Part shown: positions 8,674 through 18,346 of the stretch, piece by piece
How positions within the stretch are numbered: the stretch's first letter is position 1
Layout of the letters: every line of letters begins with the position of its first letter
DNA from: Candidatus Falkowbacteria bacterium CG10_big_fil_rev_8_21_14_0_10_39_11
GTDB lineage: Bacteria; Patescibacteriota; Patescibacteriia; UBA11705
DNA length: 44,478 nucleotides
Direction: 5' to 3'
Assembly (NCBI GenBank): GCA_002773615.1
Contig: PFAP01000007.1
Location: forward strand, 1,821 to 46,298
Program-made: the position numbers and the translations under genes
The notes under the pieces: generated by a model
Told to the model about the DNA's origin: nothing
Seen by the model: only the letters and a program-made list of their open reading frames with translations
The model's database searches: none

Positions 8674-8699
8674 TGAGAGATATTATCTCTCTTTTTTAT
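8674..8699 (+). terminator. Hairpin terminator
   Basis: gagagat-att-atctctc followed by ttttttatttt. Confidence 0.65.
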
Positions 8700-8802
8700 T
8701 TTAAAATTCATCCACATTGCCTAATTAGGTGATTATTTGTAAGATAATGATACTAGTATGGAGATAGATTTCTCCTCATTTTATTCGTCGAAAGTATAAA
8801 AT

Positions 8803-10623
8803 ATGGAAAACAACAATAAGATACGAATATTACCTCAGGATCTCATCAATCAGATTGCCGCCGGAGAGGTGGTTGAGAGACCGGCTTCCGTGGTTAAAGA
8901 GTTGGTAGAAAATAGTGTGGATGCTGGAGCGCTAAATATTACCATCGAGATTGAAAATGGCGGAATCAATTTGATCCGAATCATTGATGATGGATCAGGT
9001 ATGTCTCCGGATGATGCTCGACTTTCAATTGCTCAGCATGCGACTAGCAAGATCAAAAGTCTTGATGATTTATTTGCGGTTGGAACAATGGGGTTTCGGG
9101 GCGAAGCTTTGGCCAGTATCTCATCGGTCAGTGAGTTTAGTTTGATTACTAAAAGAAAGGGTCAAGTATCGGGGGCTCAAGTTAAGGTTGTTGACAATAA
9201 AGAAGAAGTGACTGAAATTGGAGCACCGGAAGGTACCAGAATTGAAGTACGAAATCTTTTTTATAACGTTCCAGCACGCAAGAAATATTTGAAAACCGCG
9301 GTGACAGAATATAATCACATTGTGGATTTGTTTTTGCATTATTCATTGGTGTTCAAAGAAATTAATTGGAAATTGATCCACAATAGTAAGACAGTTTACA
9401 ATTTTTCTGCTACCAATGAGCATAAAAATAGAATTTTTTATGTATTGGGGCGAGAAATCTCAGAAAACTTATTGACCGTTGATTACAATGGAGTTGAATT
9501 CAAGATTAAGGGCTTTATTGGTCGGCCTCAGATTGCGAGAAACAATCGCAAGTTGCAATATCTTTTTGTGAATAATCGACCGGTGTCAGAATATGTGATT
9601 GCCAAGCAAATCAAAAATGCTTTTTCTACTTTGATTCCAAATAATTTATATCCCATTTATATATTGTCTCTCGATATTGATCCTCAAGCGGTTGATGTCA
9701 ATGTTCACCCACGAAAAATGGAAGTTAGATTTTCTGATCCGGCTAAAATTTACAAGATGGTGTATCGGATAATTTCAGAAACGTTGGATAAAAATGAATT
9801 GACCAAACAGATTCATGACTTTGAATCAACATCAGAGGTAATTTTTCGACAGCGTGACAAATTTCAGCCGTCTAATCAGACCAACGCTTCGTGGAGCAAT
9901 CAACCTTTTTTTTCCAGCCCAAGTAAACCACAGGGAACAAATCAGTTGGATTATGTGAAGAGGGGCGGACATGAAAGCATTAAAACACAAGAACATGAAA
10001 ATAATGGCGAGTTGGGTGAAGTGCAAGATCGCAATTATCATATCATTGGGCAGGTCAAGAAATCTTACATAATTGTGGAAACTGGTGGTGGACTTAAAAT
10101 ATATGATCAACATGCATCCAGCGAAAGAGTCCAATTTGAGAAATTAAAACAAGAATGGCAAGCCGGCAAAGTGATACAACAGACGTTATTGTTGCCAGAA
10201 CAAATGGAATTTCCGCCACAAGAAGTTCAAGTTTTGAATGATAATTTGGATTTTTTGCAGACAGTTGGATTTAGTCTAGAACCATTTGGCGGTCATTCAT
10301 TTGTGATGAATGCAGTGCCGCAATTATTAATAAATAAAAATGTCAAAGAGGCTTTGAATGAAATCTTGGGAATGCTAATTGAATCTCCAAATTCTGTGGG
10401 CAGTGAAAAAGATGAAATGCCAGACTCTGTGCGTCGCATTATCAATATGATGAGCTGTCGCAGCGCCGTCAAATTTGGCGACGAGTTAACTATCGATGAA
10501 ATGTATGCTCTTCTCGATAACTTGGACGCCAACGCCAGCCAATATACCTGTGTTCATGGCCGACCATGTGTGTTAGAATACAAGTATGAAGAGTTGGAAA
10601 AACTGTTTAAACGGAGGAATTAA
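8803..10623 (+). CDS. mutL: DNA mismatch repair protein MutL with endonuclease motif
   Basis: IAAGEVVERPASVVKELVENSVDAGA; GFRGEALASI; C-terminal DQHASSERVQFE matches DQHA(X)2E(X)4E; CVHGRP. Confidence 0.97.
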   Translation: MENNNKIRILPQDLINQIAAGEVVERPASVVKELVENSVDAGALNITIEIENGGINLIRIIDDGSGMSPDDARLSIAQHATSKIKSLDDLFAVGTMGFRGEALASISSVSEFSLITKRKGQVSGAQVKVVDNKEEVTEIGAPEGTRIEVRNLFYNVPARKKYLKTAVTEYNHIVDLFLHYSLVFKEINWKLIHNSKTVYNFSATNEHKNRIFYVLGREISENLLTVDYNGVEFKIKGFIGRPQIARNNRKLQYLFVNNRPVSEYVIAKQIKNAFSTLIPNNLYPIYILSLDIDPQAVDVNVHPRKMEVRFSDPAKIYKMVYRIISETLDKNELTKQIHDFESTSEVIFRQRDKFQPSNQTNASWSNQPFFSSPSKPQGTNQLDYVKRGGHESIKTQEHENNGELGEVQDRNYHIIGQVKKSYIIVETGGGLKIYDQHASSERVQFEKLKQEWQAGKVIQQTLLLPEQMEFPPQEVQVLNDNLDFLQTVGFSLEPFGGHSFVMNAVPQLLINKNVKEALNEILGMLIESPNSVGSEKDEMPDSVRRIINMMSCRSAVKFGDELTIDEMYALLDNLDANASQYTCVHGRPCVLEYKYEELEKLFKRRN

Positions 10624-10646
10624 TAATTGTTAAAGATTTTGTTTTT

Positions 10647-10831
10647 TGTCACCCTGAGGCACTCGAAGGGTGGCGCCATGCTTCGAGAGCCTCAGCATCA
10701 CAAGGGGTATATAACGTTCTTGTCAGTCTGAATTTATTTCAGACTATAAGTATCTGGTTGTTTATACCCTGAAACAAGTTCAGGGTGACAAGGTGAGGAT
10801 GTTTTGGTGGATGAGGCTCAGGGTGACAAGG
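10647..10831. repeat. Dispersed REP-like repeat cluster (copy R2)
   Basis: tgtcaccctgaggc...cttcgagagcctcagcatcacaagg...tgtcagtctgaatttatttcagactataag...ccctgaaacaagttcagggtgacaagg. Confidence 0.85.
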
Positions 10832-10850
10832 TGGTAAAAATAAAAAAAAT

Positions 10851-11546
10851 ATGAAGGAAAAACCAACACAACCAAATATAAAAGAGGCGCTGATGAAGTT
10901 GCCATCTTTTGAAAAAATGTTTCAGCAATTGGAATATTTTGTTGAGTTATATAAAGAGGCAGAAAACAAGACAAAAATTTTGGAGCGAATGGTCAAGTTT
11001 TTGCCTGACTTTGAATCAGTGTTGGAAAAAATGGTTGTGACGGATGAATATTCCAAAGATACTTTTGTGGACGATTTGATAAAAAATGATTTGCTGGAGT
11101 CACTCCGAAAAGAATTGGCTGGAGCAGAAGATGAACGAGACTTTTCGGTTGGTATACTTAATATTGATTACAATCCAGCTGAAAGACGATATGTTTTTCA
11201 TGTGCCGCCATATGTAGGCGATGATTTCAAGTCTGACTTTAAAAAATCATTACATTTGTTGGCCCAGAGGATGAGTGATGATGAAAATGTTGAATTGATG
11301 GAAGGTTATTCTTGGATCTTTAATGTTCCATTTATAAATGAATTGTTTAAGAATGCTAAATTTGAGGACGCTGGTGATACTGAAAAGAATATGAATCAGC
11401 GAGATGAATTTTCCGGATCACAGCGGTCAGCTTTACTTTATAATAAAAGATCACTTAAAGAGTATTTGAAAGAAGGCACGTTGCCAGAGACAACTGGGCG
11501 AATTTATGAGCGGGAGGCGTTTTTGAGAGATTATTTGAATAATTAA
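10851..11546 (+). CDS. Hypothetical protein
   Basis: 231-aa ORF, coding-like, flanked by REP-like clusters. Confidence 0.75.
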   Translation: MKEKPTQPNIKEALMKLPSFEKMFQQLEYFVELYKEAENKTKILERMVKFLPDFESVLEKMVVTDEYSKDTFVDDLIKNDLLESLRKELAGAEDERDFSVGILNIDYNPAERRYVFHVPPYVGDDFKSDFKKSLHLLAQRMSDDENVELMEGYSWIFNVPFINELFKNAKFEDAGDTEKNMNQRDEFSGSQRSALLYNKRSLKEYLKEGTLPETTGRIYEREAFLRDYLNN

Positions 11547-11548
11547 TT

Positions 11549-11669
11549 GTTGTCAGTCTGAACTTGTTTCAGACTATAAGAATCTGCTTGTTTATACCTT
11601 GAAATGAATTCAAGGTGACAAGTTGGGGGAGGTTGTCAGCTATGCTTCGAGAGCCTCAGCATGACAAGG
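11549..11669. repeat. Dispersed REP-like repeat cluster (copy R3)
   Basis: ttgtcagtctgaacttgtttcagactataagaatctgcttgtttataccttgaaatgaattcaaggtgacaag...cttcgagagcctcagcatgacaagg, near-duplicate of part of R2. Confidence 0.85.
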
Positions 11670-11845
11670 CATTTGAGTGTGTGGATAAAAAAACGCCTTA
11701 AATTTGACAAAATTTTAATATTTAGCTATTATATGGGTACTTATTTAGTCTATTGAGACAAATAACAAAATTTTGCTAATTTACGCTAATTAATAGTAAT
11801 TTAAATCTTGAATAAACACAGATTTGATGATAACACCATAAAGTG

Positions 11846-11873
11846 TTGACAATATTTTATTTTACTGTATAAT
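11846..11873 (+). promoter_or_regulatory. Promoter of the infA/ribosomal protein cluster
   Basis: TTGACA, 16-nt spacer, TATAAT. Confidence 0.7.
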
Positions 11874-11890
11874 TAAGCTAGCTTTAACGC

Positions 11891-12109
11891 ATGGGAAACA
11901 AAAAAGACGTGATTGAACTGACTGGAGTAGTTGAAGAATTACTACCGGCCACAATGTTTCGCATTACTCTTGACAATGGTCATGAAATAACTGGTCTTCT
12001 TTCTGGAAAAATGAGAATGAACAAAATTCGTATTTTGCCAGGAGACAAGGTCAAAGTGGAGATGACTCCATATGATTTGACCAAGGGGCGGATCGTGTAC
12101 CGGTATTAA
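11891..12109 (+). CDS. infA: Translation initiation factor IF-1
   Basis: [66 protein letters not shown]. Confidence 0.97.
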   Translation: MGNKKDVIELTGVVEELLPATMFRITLDNGHEITGLLSGKMRMNKIRILPGDKVKVEMTPYDLTKGRIVYRY

Positions 12110-12180
12110 TTTTGAGCGCTAATGTCGCAAATAGCGATCGAAGTCGCTTGTAATTTTTATGTCTAAAAAATATTTGAAAT

Positions 12181-12294
12181 ATGAAGGTTCGAGCATCAGT
12201 AAAAAAAATGTGTAAAGACTGTAAAATTGTCAAACGCAAAGGCCGAGTAACGGTCATCTGTAAAAATCCTAAGCATAAGCAACGTCAGGGTTAA
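12181..12294 (+). CDS. rpmJ: 50S ribosomal protein L36 (absent from the supplied ORF track)
   Basis: Translates [37 protein letters not shown]. Confidence 0.95.
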   Translation: MKVRASVKKMCKDCKIVKRKGRVTVICKNPKHKQRQG

Positions 12295-12354
12295 TTTGTA
12301 ATACGAATTACAAATAACCGAATTTCCGAATTATTTAAACTATAATTATAAAAT

Positions 12355-12744
12355 ATGTTACGTATTGCCGGTGTTACACTTCCAAATGATAAAAGAGTTG
12401 TAATTTCATTGACTTATATCTATGGTATTGGTTTGGCACACAGCCAAAATGTATTGGCTCAAGCTAAGATTGATGAAAGTACCAGAGTTAAAGATTTGAC
12501 TGAGGAAGAAGGTAACCGAATTAGACAAGTGATTGAAAGTACCTATAAAATCGAAGGAGAACTTCGACGTGAAGTTTTGAATAATATCAAAAGATTAAAG
12601 GAAATCAAAAGTTATCGAGGTAGTCGTCACGCAAAGGGTTTGCCGTCACGTGGTCAAAGAACCAAGACAAACTCACGATCTGTTCGTGGTAATACACGTC
12701 GTACTGCTGGAAGTGGAAGAAAAGATTCAGCTCAAAAGACATAG
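12355..12744 (+). CDS. rpsM: 30S ribosomal protein S13
   Basis: [27 protein letters not shown]-terminal [14 protein letters not shown]. Confidence 0.97.
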   Translation: MLRIAGVTLPNDKRVVISLTYIYGIGLAHSQNVLAQAKIDESTRVKDLTEEEGNRIRQVIESTYKIEGELRREVLNNIKRLKEIKSYRGSRHAKGLPSRGQRTKTNSRSVRGNTRRTAGSGRKDSAQKT

Positions 12745-12816
12745 GTTTTTCAAAATTATAAAAGGTTATAAATTTTTACAAAAATTAGGTAATCCAATAT
12801 TCAACTTATATTAAAT

Positions 12817-13329
12817 ATGGCAGAAGAAAAAAAGACAACTGAAGACAAGCTAGTCAGCACTGAATCTATCGATGCAACAGCGGTGGAATCTATTGATACA
12901 ACTGTTAAGGGTAAGGCAACTAAAAAGCCAGTAGCTGCAAAAAAAATCAAAACAGCTAAAGGCAAGAAAAAGGTTCTAAGACAAGTTTCTCTTGGACGAG
13001 CTTATATTAAAGCAACTTATAATAACACTTTGATCTCTTTTACAGACCAAAATGGTAATGTATTGGCAACATCAAGTGCAGGAGAAAATGGTTTTAGTGG
13101 TCCTCGAAAGGCGACTCCATATGCTGCTTCTGTGATTGTAAAAAAAGCATCTGAAAAAGTTGTTCAGTATGGATTGAAAGAAGTTAATGTGTTTGTAAAA
13201 GGCGTTGGTATGGGACGTGAGAGTGCTATTCGTTCTATAAATGCCAATGGAATCAATATTTTATCAATTAAGGACGTTACGCCTATCCCACACAACGGAT
13301 GTCGTCGACGTAAGCCCCGAAGAGTTTAA
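12817..13329 (+). CDS. rpsK: 30S ribosomal protein S11 with N-terminal extension
   Basis: NNTLISFTDQNGNVLATSSAG...DVTPIPHNGCRRRKPRRV. Confidence 0.97.
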   Translation: MAEEKKTTEDKLVSTESIDATAVESIDTTVKGKATKKPVAAKKIKTAKGKKKVLRQVSLGRAYIKATYNNTLISFTDQNGNVLATSSAGENGFSGPRKATPYAASVIVKKASEKVVQYGLKEVNVFVKGVGMGRESAIRSINANGINILSIKDVTPIPHNGCRRRKPRRV

Positions 13330-13334
13330 TAGAT

Positions 13335-13976
13335 ATGTCAGAATCAACAACAAAAACATCAAAATGTAGTAATTGCCGCCGTTGTGGTCGTAAGCTTTTT
13401 TTGAAAGGTGAGCGTTGTAATACCGCAAATTGTGCTTTGGTTAAACGAAAATATGCACCGGGTGTTCACGGTCAAAAAAGAGCAACAGCCAGAGTGACCG
13501 ATTATGGACGTCAATTGATGGAAAAGCAATCTGCAAGAAATTTATATAATTTGAGAGAAAAACAATTTAGAGCTTATTTTGATAAAGCGGTATCCCATGA
13601 GGGAGAAACTGGTCAAAATTTCTACCAGACATTGGAATTGCGGCTTGATAATGTGATTCGTCGTCTTGGATGGGGACATTCTATTAAGCATGCCAGACAG
13701 TTGGTGAATCATGGACATTTTGTGGTCAATGGCAGTAAAGTTTCTATCCCTTCCTATCAACTACGAGTTAATGATATAATTACAATTAGAGATGCTAGTA
13801 TTAAAAATCGTAAGGTATTTCTAGATTTGGCTGAGAGATTGAAAGGTAAAGATGTCGCCGAGTGGTTGTTTTATGATGAAAAAGATATGAGTGCCAAGGT
13901 TTTGGGTTTACCAAACGCAAGTAAGGTGGCTTTGGACTTTGATATGAAATCTATTATTGAGTTTTATTCTCGTTAA
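13335..13976 (+). CDS. rpsD: 30S ribosomal protein S4
   Basis: CRRCGRKLFLKGERC; LRLDNVIRRLGWGHSIKHARQLVNHGHFVVNG. Confidence 0.97.
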   Translation: MSESTTKTSKCSNCRRCGRKLFLKGERCNTANCALVKRKYAPGVHGQKRATARVTDYGRQLMEKQSARNLYNLREKQFRAYFDKAVSHEGETGQNFYQTLELRLDNVIRRLGWGHSIKHARQLVNHGHFVVNGSKVSIPSYQLRVNDIITIRDASIKNRKVFLDLAERLKGKDVAEWLFYDEKDMSAKVLGLPNASKVALDFDMKSIIEFYSR

Positions 13977-14055
13977 TAAATAAAACCAGCGAGCTGTATA
14001 CTTTGGTATATTTGTATCCATTAGGGGGGTTGAATAGCCAGGGCAGTTTGTCAAA

Positions 14056-14823
14056 ATGTGTATGGAGTTATTTCTCCTCCCATCAAAAATCGAATATAAA
14101 AAAGGTGAGAAGCCGCACGAAGCAATTTTAAATGTTGAGCCATTATACTTTGGTTATGGAACCACAATGGCCAATACTTTGCGAAGAGTGTTGTTGTCTT
14201 CATTACCGGGTGCAGCTGTTACTGCTGTAAAAATAAAGGGTGTTGATCAAGAATTTTCAGCAATTGATAATGTAAAAGAAGATGCCTTAAATATTATTCT
14301 AAATTTGAAAAATTTAGCTATCAAGGTCCATAGTGATGAACCGGTTAAGCTAAAATTGAAAGCTAAGGGAATAAAAACTGTAACTGCTGGTGATATTGAA
14401 AAAAATAGTGATGTTGATATTATCAATACTGATTTAGAGATTTTAACTTTGACTGATAAAAAGGCTGAGGTTGAAATGGAGATTACAGTTGAAAAGGGCC
14501 GAGGATATATTCCGGTAGAAGAAAGAGACAAAGAAGATTTGGAGATTGGTACTATGATGGTTGATGCAGTATTTTCTCCAGTTCGAAGCGTTGGTTATAA
14601 AGTTGAAAATATTCGAGTTGGTGATATTACTGATTATGATCAATTGGCTATGACGATTGAAACTGATGGTACTATTACTCCGCAGGAAGCAGTATCCCAA
14701 GCAACTAAAATATTAATTGATCACTTCTCATTGTTGCAAGGTGAAAAAAAAGAGGTTTCAAAAGATAAAGAAGAAGAAAAAGAAGAAGTGATTGAAGAAG
14801 AAGTAATCGAAGACGAAAAATAA
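14056..14823 (+). CDS. rpoA: RNA polymerase alpha subunit, lacking the C-terminal domain
   Basis: PLYFGYGTTMANTLRRVLLSSLPGAAVTAVKIKG...; ends in acidic tail EEVIEEEVIEDEK. Confidence 0.96.
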   Translation: MCMELFLLPSKIEYKKGEKPHEAILNVEPLYFGYGTTMANTLRRVLLSSLPGAAVTAVKIKGVDQEFSAIDNVKEDALNIILNLKNLAIKVHSDEPVKLKLKAKGIKTVTAGDIEKNSDVDIINTDLEILTLTDKKAEVEMEITVEKGRGYIPVEERDKEDLEIGTMMVDAVFSPVRSVGYKVENIRVGDITDYDQLAMTIETDGTITPQEAVSQATKILIDHFSLLQGEKKEVSKDKEEEKEEVIEEEVIEDEK

Positions 14824-14830
14824 TTGAAGT

Positions 14831-15184
14831 ATGCGACATAAAAAACAAGGGAAAAAATTAGGTAGGAAGCGAGATCCTCGTAAGGCTTTACTTAGAAGCT
14901 TGGCGACTAATTTTGTATTGGCTGGCGGTAGCATGAAGACAACCATTTCAAAAGCTAAGGCAGTTAAACCAATTATCGAAAAGTATATCACTATAAGTAA
15001 AGAAAAGAATTTGATTACAAAGAGACGATTGGAACAGTATTTTTATCAAGATAAAGCAGTTAGTAAGCTTTTGGAAGAAATCGGACCAAAATATAAAGAA
15101 AGAAAAGGTGGCTATACCAGAATTATTCAACTGGGTACTCGAAAGGGTGATAATGCAGAAGAAGTGATTTTAGAATTAGTATAA
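14831..15184 (+). CDS. rplQ: 50S ribosomal protein L17
   Basis: MRHKKQGKKLGRKRDPRKALLRSLATNFVLAGG. Confidence 0.96.
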   Translation: MRHKKQGKKLGRKRDPRKALLRSLATNFVLAGGSMKTTISKAKAVKPIIEKYITISKEKNLITKRRLEQYFYQDKAVSKLLEEIGPKYKERKGGYTRIIQLGTRKGDNAEEVILELV

Positions 15185-15195
15185 TATATTAGAAT

Positions 15196-15546
15196 ATGGC
15201 ACGACAAACTCATACAATTGATGCAACTGATAAAGTCCTTGGTCGTTTAGCGTCTAAGATTGCTACTATTTTGCGTGGCAAGAACAAGGTTTCATTCCAA
15301 CCTCATATTGATGATGGTGATTTTGTGAATATAAAAAATGTGGCTAAAATTAAACTTACCGGAAAGAAATTGGAACAAAAAGTTTATTATCGCCATACTG
15401 GTTATCCTGGTGGATTGAGAGAAAAAAAAGCCAGTGATTTGATGGTTTCAAAGCCAGAAGAAGTTTTGCGAACTGCGGTAGTGAAAATGTTACCAAAAAC
15501 TAGACTTCGATCAGGGATGATTAAAAGATTGAAATTTTTAAAATAA
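15196..15546 (+). CDS. rplM: 50S ribosomal protein L13
   Basis: HTIDATDKVLGRLASKIATILRGK; YRHTGYPGGLRE. Confidence 0.96.
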   Translation: MARQTHTIDATDKVLGRLASKIATILRGKNKVSFQPHIDDGDFVNIKNVAKIKLTGKKLEQKVYYRHTGYPGGLREKKASDLMVSKPEEVLRTAVVKMLPKTRLRSGMIKRLKFLK

Positions 15547-15561
15547 TAGTTTACTTATAGT

Positions 15562-16044
15562 ATGGTACAAAAAACTACAACCGAAAAGTCTGCCAAAGCT
15601 TCAGCTAAGGTGGAAGAAAAAGAAGTACTAAATGAAGCTGATCTAAAGAAAAAATCAGAGTATTTATACGCAGTTGGAAAGCGAAAGACCTCAATTGCAC
15701 AAGTTCGAGTCTACAAAAAAGGCGAGGGCGGTATTGTGATTAATGAGAAAGATTTGAAAGATTATTTTCCAACATCAGCTCGTCAGGAGACGGTAAAAGC
15801 TCCATTGACTTTGATTGGTCAAGGAGATAAGTTAAATGTAACAGTAAAAGTACTTGGTGGTGGTTTTGTTAGTCAATCAGAAGCGATTCGTCATGGTGTT
15901 TCTTTGGCTTTGGTTCAGTTGAACCCAAATTTCAGAAAGCCATTGAAGAAAGCGGGCTTTATTACACGAGACGCTCGCAAGAAAGAGCGTAAGAAACCTG
16001 GTTTGAAAGGTGCTCGTCGTGCACCACAATGGAAGAAACGTTAA
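15562..16044 (+). CDS. rpsI: 30S ribosomal protein S9
   Basis: YAVGKRKTSIAQVRVYKKGEGG...; C-terminal KKPGLKGARRAPQWKKR. Confidence 0.97.
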   Translation: MVQKTTTEKSAKASAKVEEKEVLNEADLKKKSEYLYAVGKRKTSIAQVRVYKKGEGGIVINEKDLKDYFPTSARQETVKAPLTLIGQGDKLNVTVKVLGGGFVSQSEAIRHGVSLALVQLNPNFRKPLKKAGFITRDARKKERKKPGLKGARRAPQWKKR

Positions 16045-16098
16045 GATCACTGATTGTGAATTCGCTGTGAATATACGAATATTACAATTTATATATAA

Positions 16099-16125
16099 AA
16101 GCTCACCGATTGGTGAGTTTTTTGT
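16099..16125 (+). terminator. Rho-independent terminator after rpsI
   Basis: ctcacc-gatt-ggtgag followed by tttttt. Confidence 0.8.
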
Positions 16126-16178
16126 TTATTGAATTGATAATTGTCAAAATTTTGAATATCACGTATAATCTAAATATT

Positions 16179-17624
16179 ATGGAGCAAAAAACTGTCGCTC
16201 AAAATACGACGTACCTAACGTTTTCTTATGTTATGCAAAAGATATTGTCTTTTGTATATTTTGTTGTTGTGGCGCGGTTTCTGGGCGTTGAGGACCTTGG
16301 TAAGTATACGTTTGCTTTATCATTTACCACCATGTTTGCGGTGTTTATTGATTTGGGGTTAACTCAGGCTTTGATTCGTGAAGTTGCAAAATATACAGAT
16401 AAGGCCAAGGATTATATTTCTGCGATTATTGGTGTCAAATTGATTCTGGGTGTGATAACTTTTTTGGTTGTTGTCTTGGGTATCAATTTGATGGGGTATC
16501 CGCCTTTGACTAAAAATTTGGTTTATTTGTCCGCCATTGTGATGGTGATTGATTCGTTTACATTGTCCATGTGGGGAATTTTCCGAGGAAGACAAAATCT
16601 GAAATTGGAATCTTTGAGTATTATGATCAATCAGTCACTGATTGTATTGGTTGGGTTTACCGTATTGTATTTGGCGCTGCCATTGCCTTATTTGATGGCT
16701 CCGTTTATTGTAGGTAGTTCGTTTAGCTTGATATTTTCATTAATCATGATTCGATTGCGACTTGGGATGTGGCCGAAAATTCAATTGAATAACAAGTTAT
16801 TGAAGCCGTTGTTTTTGATTGCTTGGCCATTTGCTATGATTGCTATTTTTAGTCGAATTTATGGGAATGCAGATTCTGTCTTGTTGTCATATTTACTTGG
16901 ATCTGAAGGCGATAAAGCGGTTGGATGGTATCAGGCGGCGATGAAGATACCATTTGCGATGCAATTTATTCCGTCGGCTTTTGCGGCCGCTATATTTCCG
17001 GCTTTTAGTCATTATTATCACTCAGATCGCAAACAACTGACTAATATTTTTGACAAATCAATGCTGTTGTTAACTATCGTGGTGGTGCCGATAGCTTTTG
17101 GCTTGTTTAGCATTGCACCGGAAGCAATTGTGACGTTATTTGGCGTTGAATTTGCTCCGTCTATATTGACATTACAAATTATGTCTTTTGGGTTGGTTTT
17201 TGTGTTTTTGAACTTTCCTTTGGGCGCTTTACTTAATGGGTGCGATAAGCAAGTTATGAATACCAAGTTGGTTGGAATTGTTTTGTTGTTGAATGTTGTC
17301 TTGAATTTGATTTTTATTCCAAAATATCAGTATATTGGAGCCGCGTATATATTTTTATTCTCACATGGTTTGTTGTTTTTGATGAGTTTATTTGTTGCAA
17401 AGAAGATTATTCCATATAGTAAAAAGAAATTAATATTAGTGTTTCTTCGAACGATTGTGAGTGCTGTGGTTATGGCGGTGATTGTTTTTGTGTTAAAAAA
17501 TTATATATCAGTTTTTGCCGCGATTATTCCGGCGGCCATTGTGTATATTGTGATGTTGTATTTGTTAAAGGGGTTTACTAAGGATGATGTGATTTATATT
17601 CGTAAGGCAATTATTAAGCGATAA
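16179..17624 (+). CDS. Polysaccharide flippase, Wzx/MVF superfamily
   Basis: Multi-pass membrane protein; NTTYLTFSYVMQKILSFVYFVVVARFLGVEDLGKYTFALSF. Start chosen at MEQKTV. Confidence 0.88.
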   Translation: MEQKTVAQNTTYLTFSYVMQKILSFVYFVVVARFLGVEDLGKYTFALSFTTMFAVFIDLGLTQALIREVAKYTDKAKDYISAIIGVKLILGVITFLVVVLGINLMGYPPLTKNLVYLSAIVMVIDSFTLSMWGIFRGRQNLKLESLSIMINQSLIVLVGFTVLYLALPLPYLMAPFIVGSSFSLIFSLIMIRLRLGMWPKIQLNNKLLKPLFLIAWPFAMIAIFSRIYGNADSVLLSYLLGSEGDKAVGWYQAAMKIPFAMQFIPSAFAAAIFPAFSHYYHSDRKQLTNIFDKSMLLLTIVVVPIAFGLFSIAPEAIVTLFGVEFAPSILTLQIMSFGLVFVFLNFPLGALLNGCDKQVMNTKLVGIVLLLNVVLNLIFIPKYQYIGAAYIFLFSHGLLFLMSLFVAKKIIPYSKKKLILVFLRTIVSAVVMAVIVFVLKNYISVFAAIIPAAIVYIVMLYLLKGFTKDDVIYIRKAIIKR

Positions 17625-17626
17625 TT

Positions 17627-18346
17627 ATGATTAGATATTTTAAGGCGTGGCCAGGTCTTCAGGCGGCTATTTCTGAAAAAAGAGACGGAAATTTGTCTTT
17701 CAAGTGGACTGGTGGTGATGTTGTCAAAAATAGGCAATATTTTTTTTCTTCTCTTAATATCAATTTGGAGCAGATGGTCGCAGTAGATCAAATACATGGC
17801 AATCATGTGGTTGTGGTCGGATCGGGAGATATGGGGGCTGGTGCCTGGGAAAAAGATTGGTTAAGGGGTTATGATGGTTTGGTAACCAAGGAGACTGGGG
17901 TGGCTTTAGTGGTAGAGTCAGCTGATTGTGTGCCAATAATGTTCTATGACCCTAGGGTTGGCATTGTAGGAGCAGCTCACGCTGGTTGGCGTGGTGTGGT
18001 TAGTAATATTTCAGAGAAAATGGTTGAACACATGAATGAGCTCGGGAGTGACAAGGCAAAAATTTTGGTGGAAATAGGGCCACATATCGGTAGTTGTTGT
18101 TTTGAGATCAGGGAGGATATTTTAAATCAATTTGAAGCATATCCTGACTGTGTTCAGATGAATAGCAGTCTTATTCGAGTAGATTTGACTAAAATTATAA
18201 AAAAACAATTAATCGGAGCTGGAATTGAAGTGAGTAATGTTGGAGGGCAAAAGCATTGTACTCGTTGTGAACACAATTTTTATTCATATCGTCAAAGCAA
18301 CACAAATCTTGACGGCGCTATGCTCAGTGTTATTATGAGAGTATGA
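17627..18346 (+). CDS. pgeF: YfiH/PgeF-family multicopper-oxidase-like protein
   Basis: VVESADCVPIMFYDPRVGIVGAAHAGWRGVV; IGPHIGSCCFEI; CTRCEHNFYSYR. Confidence 0.92.
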   Translation: MIRYFKAWPGLQAAISEKRDGNLSFKWTGGDVVKNRQYFFSSLNINLEQMVAVDQIHGNHVVVVGSGDMGAGAWEKDWLRGYDGLVTKETGVALVVESADCVPIMFYDPRVGIVGAAHAGWRGVVSNISEKMVEHMNELGSDKAKILVEIGPHIGSCCFEIREDILNQFEAYPDCVQMNSSLIRVDLTKIIKKQLIGAGIEVSNVGGQKHCTRCEHNFYSYRQSNTNLDGAMLSVIMRV

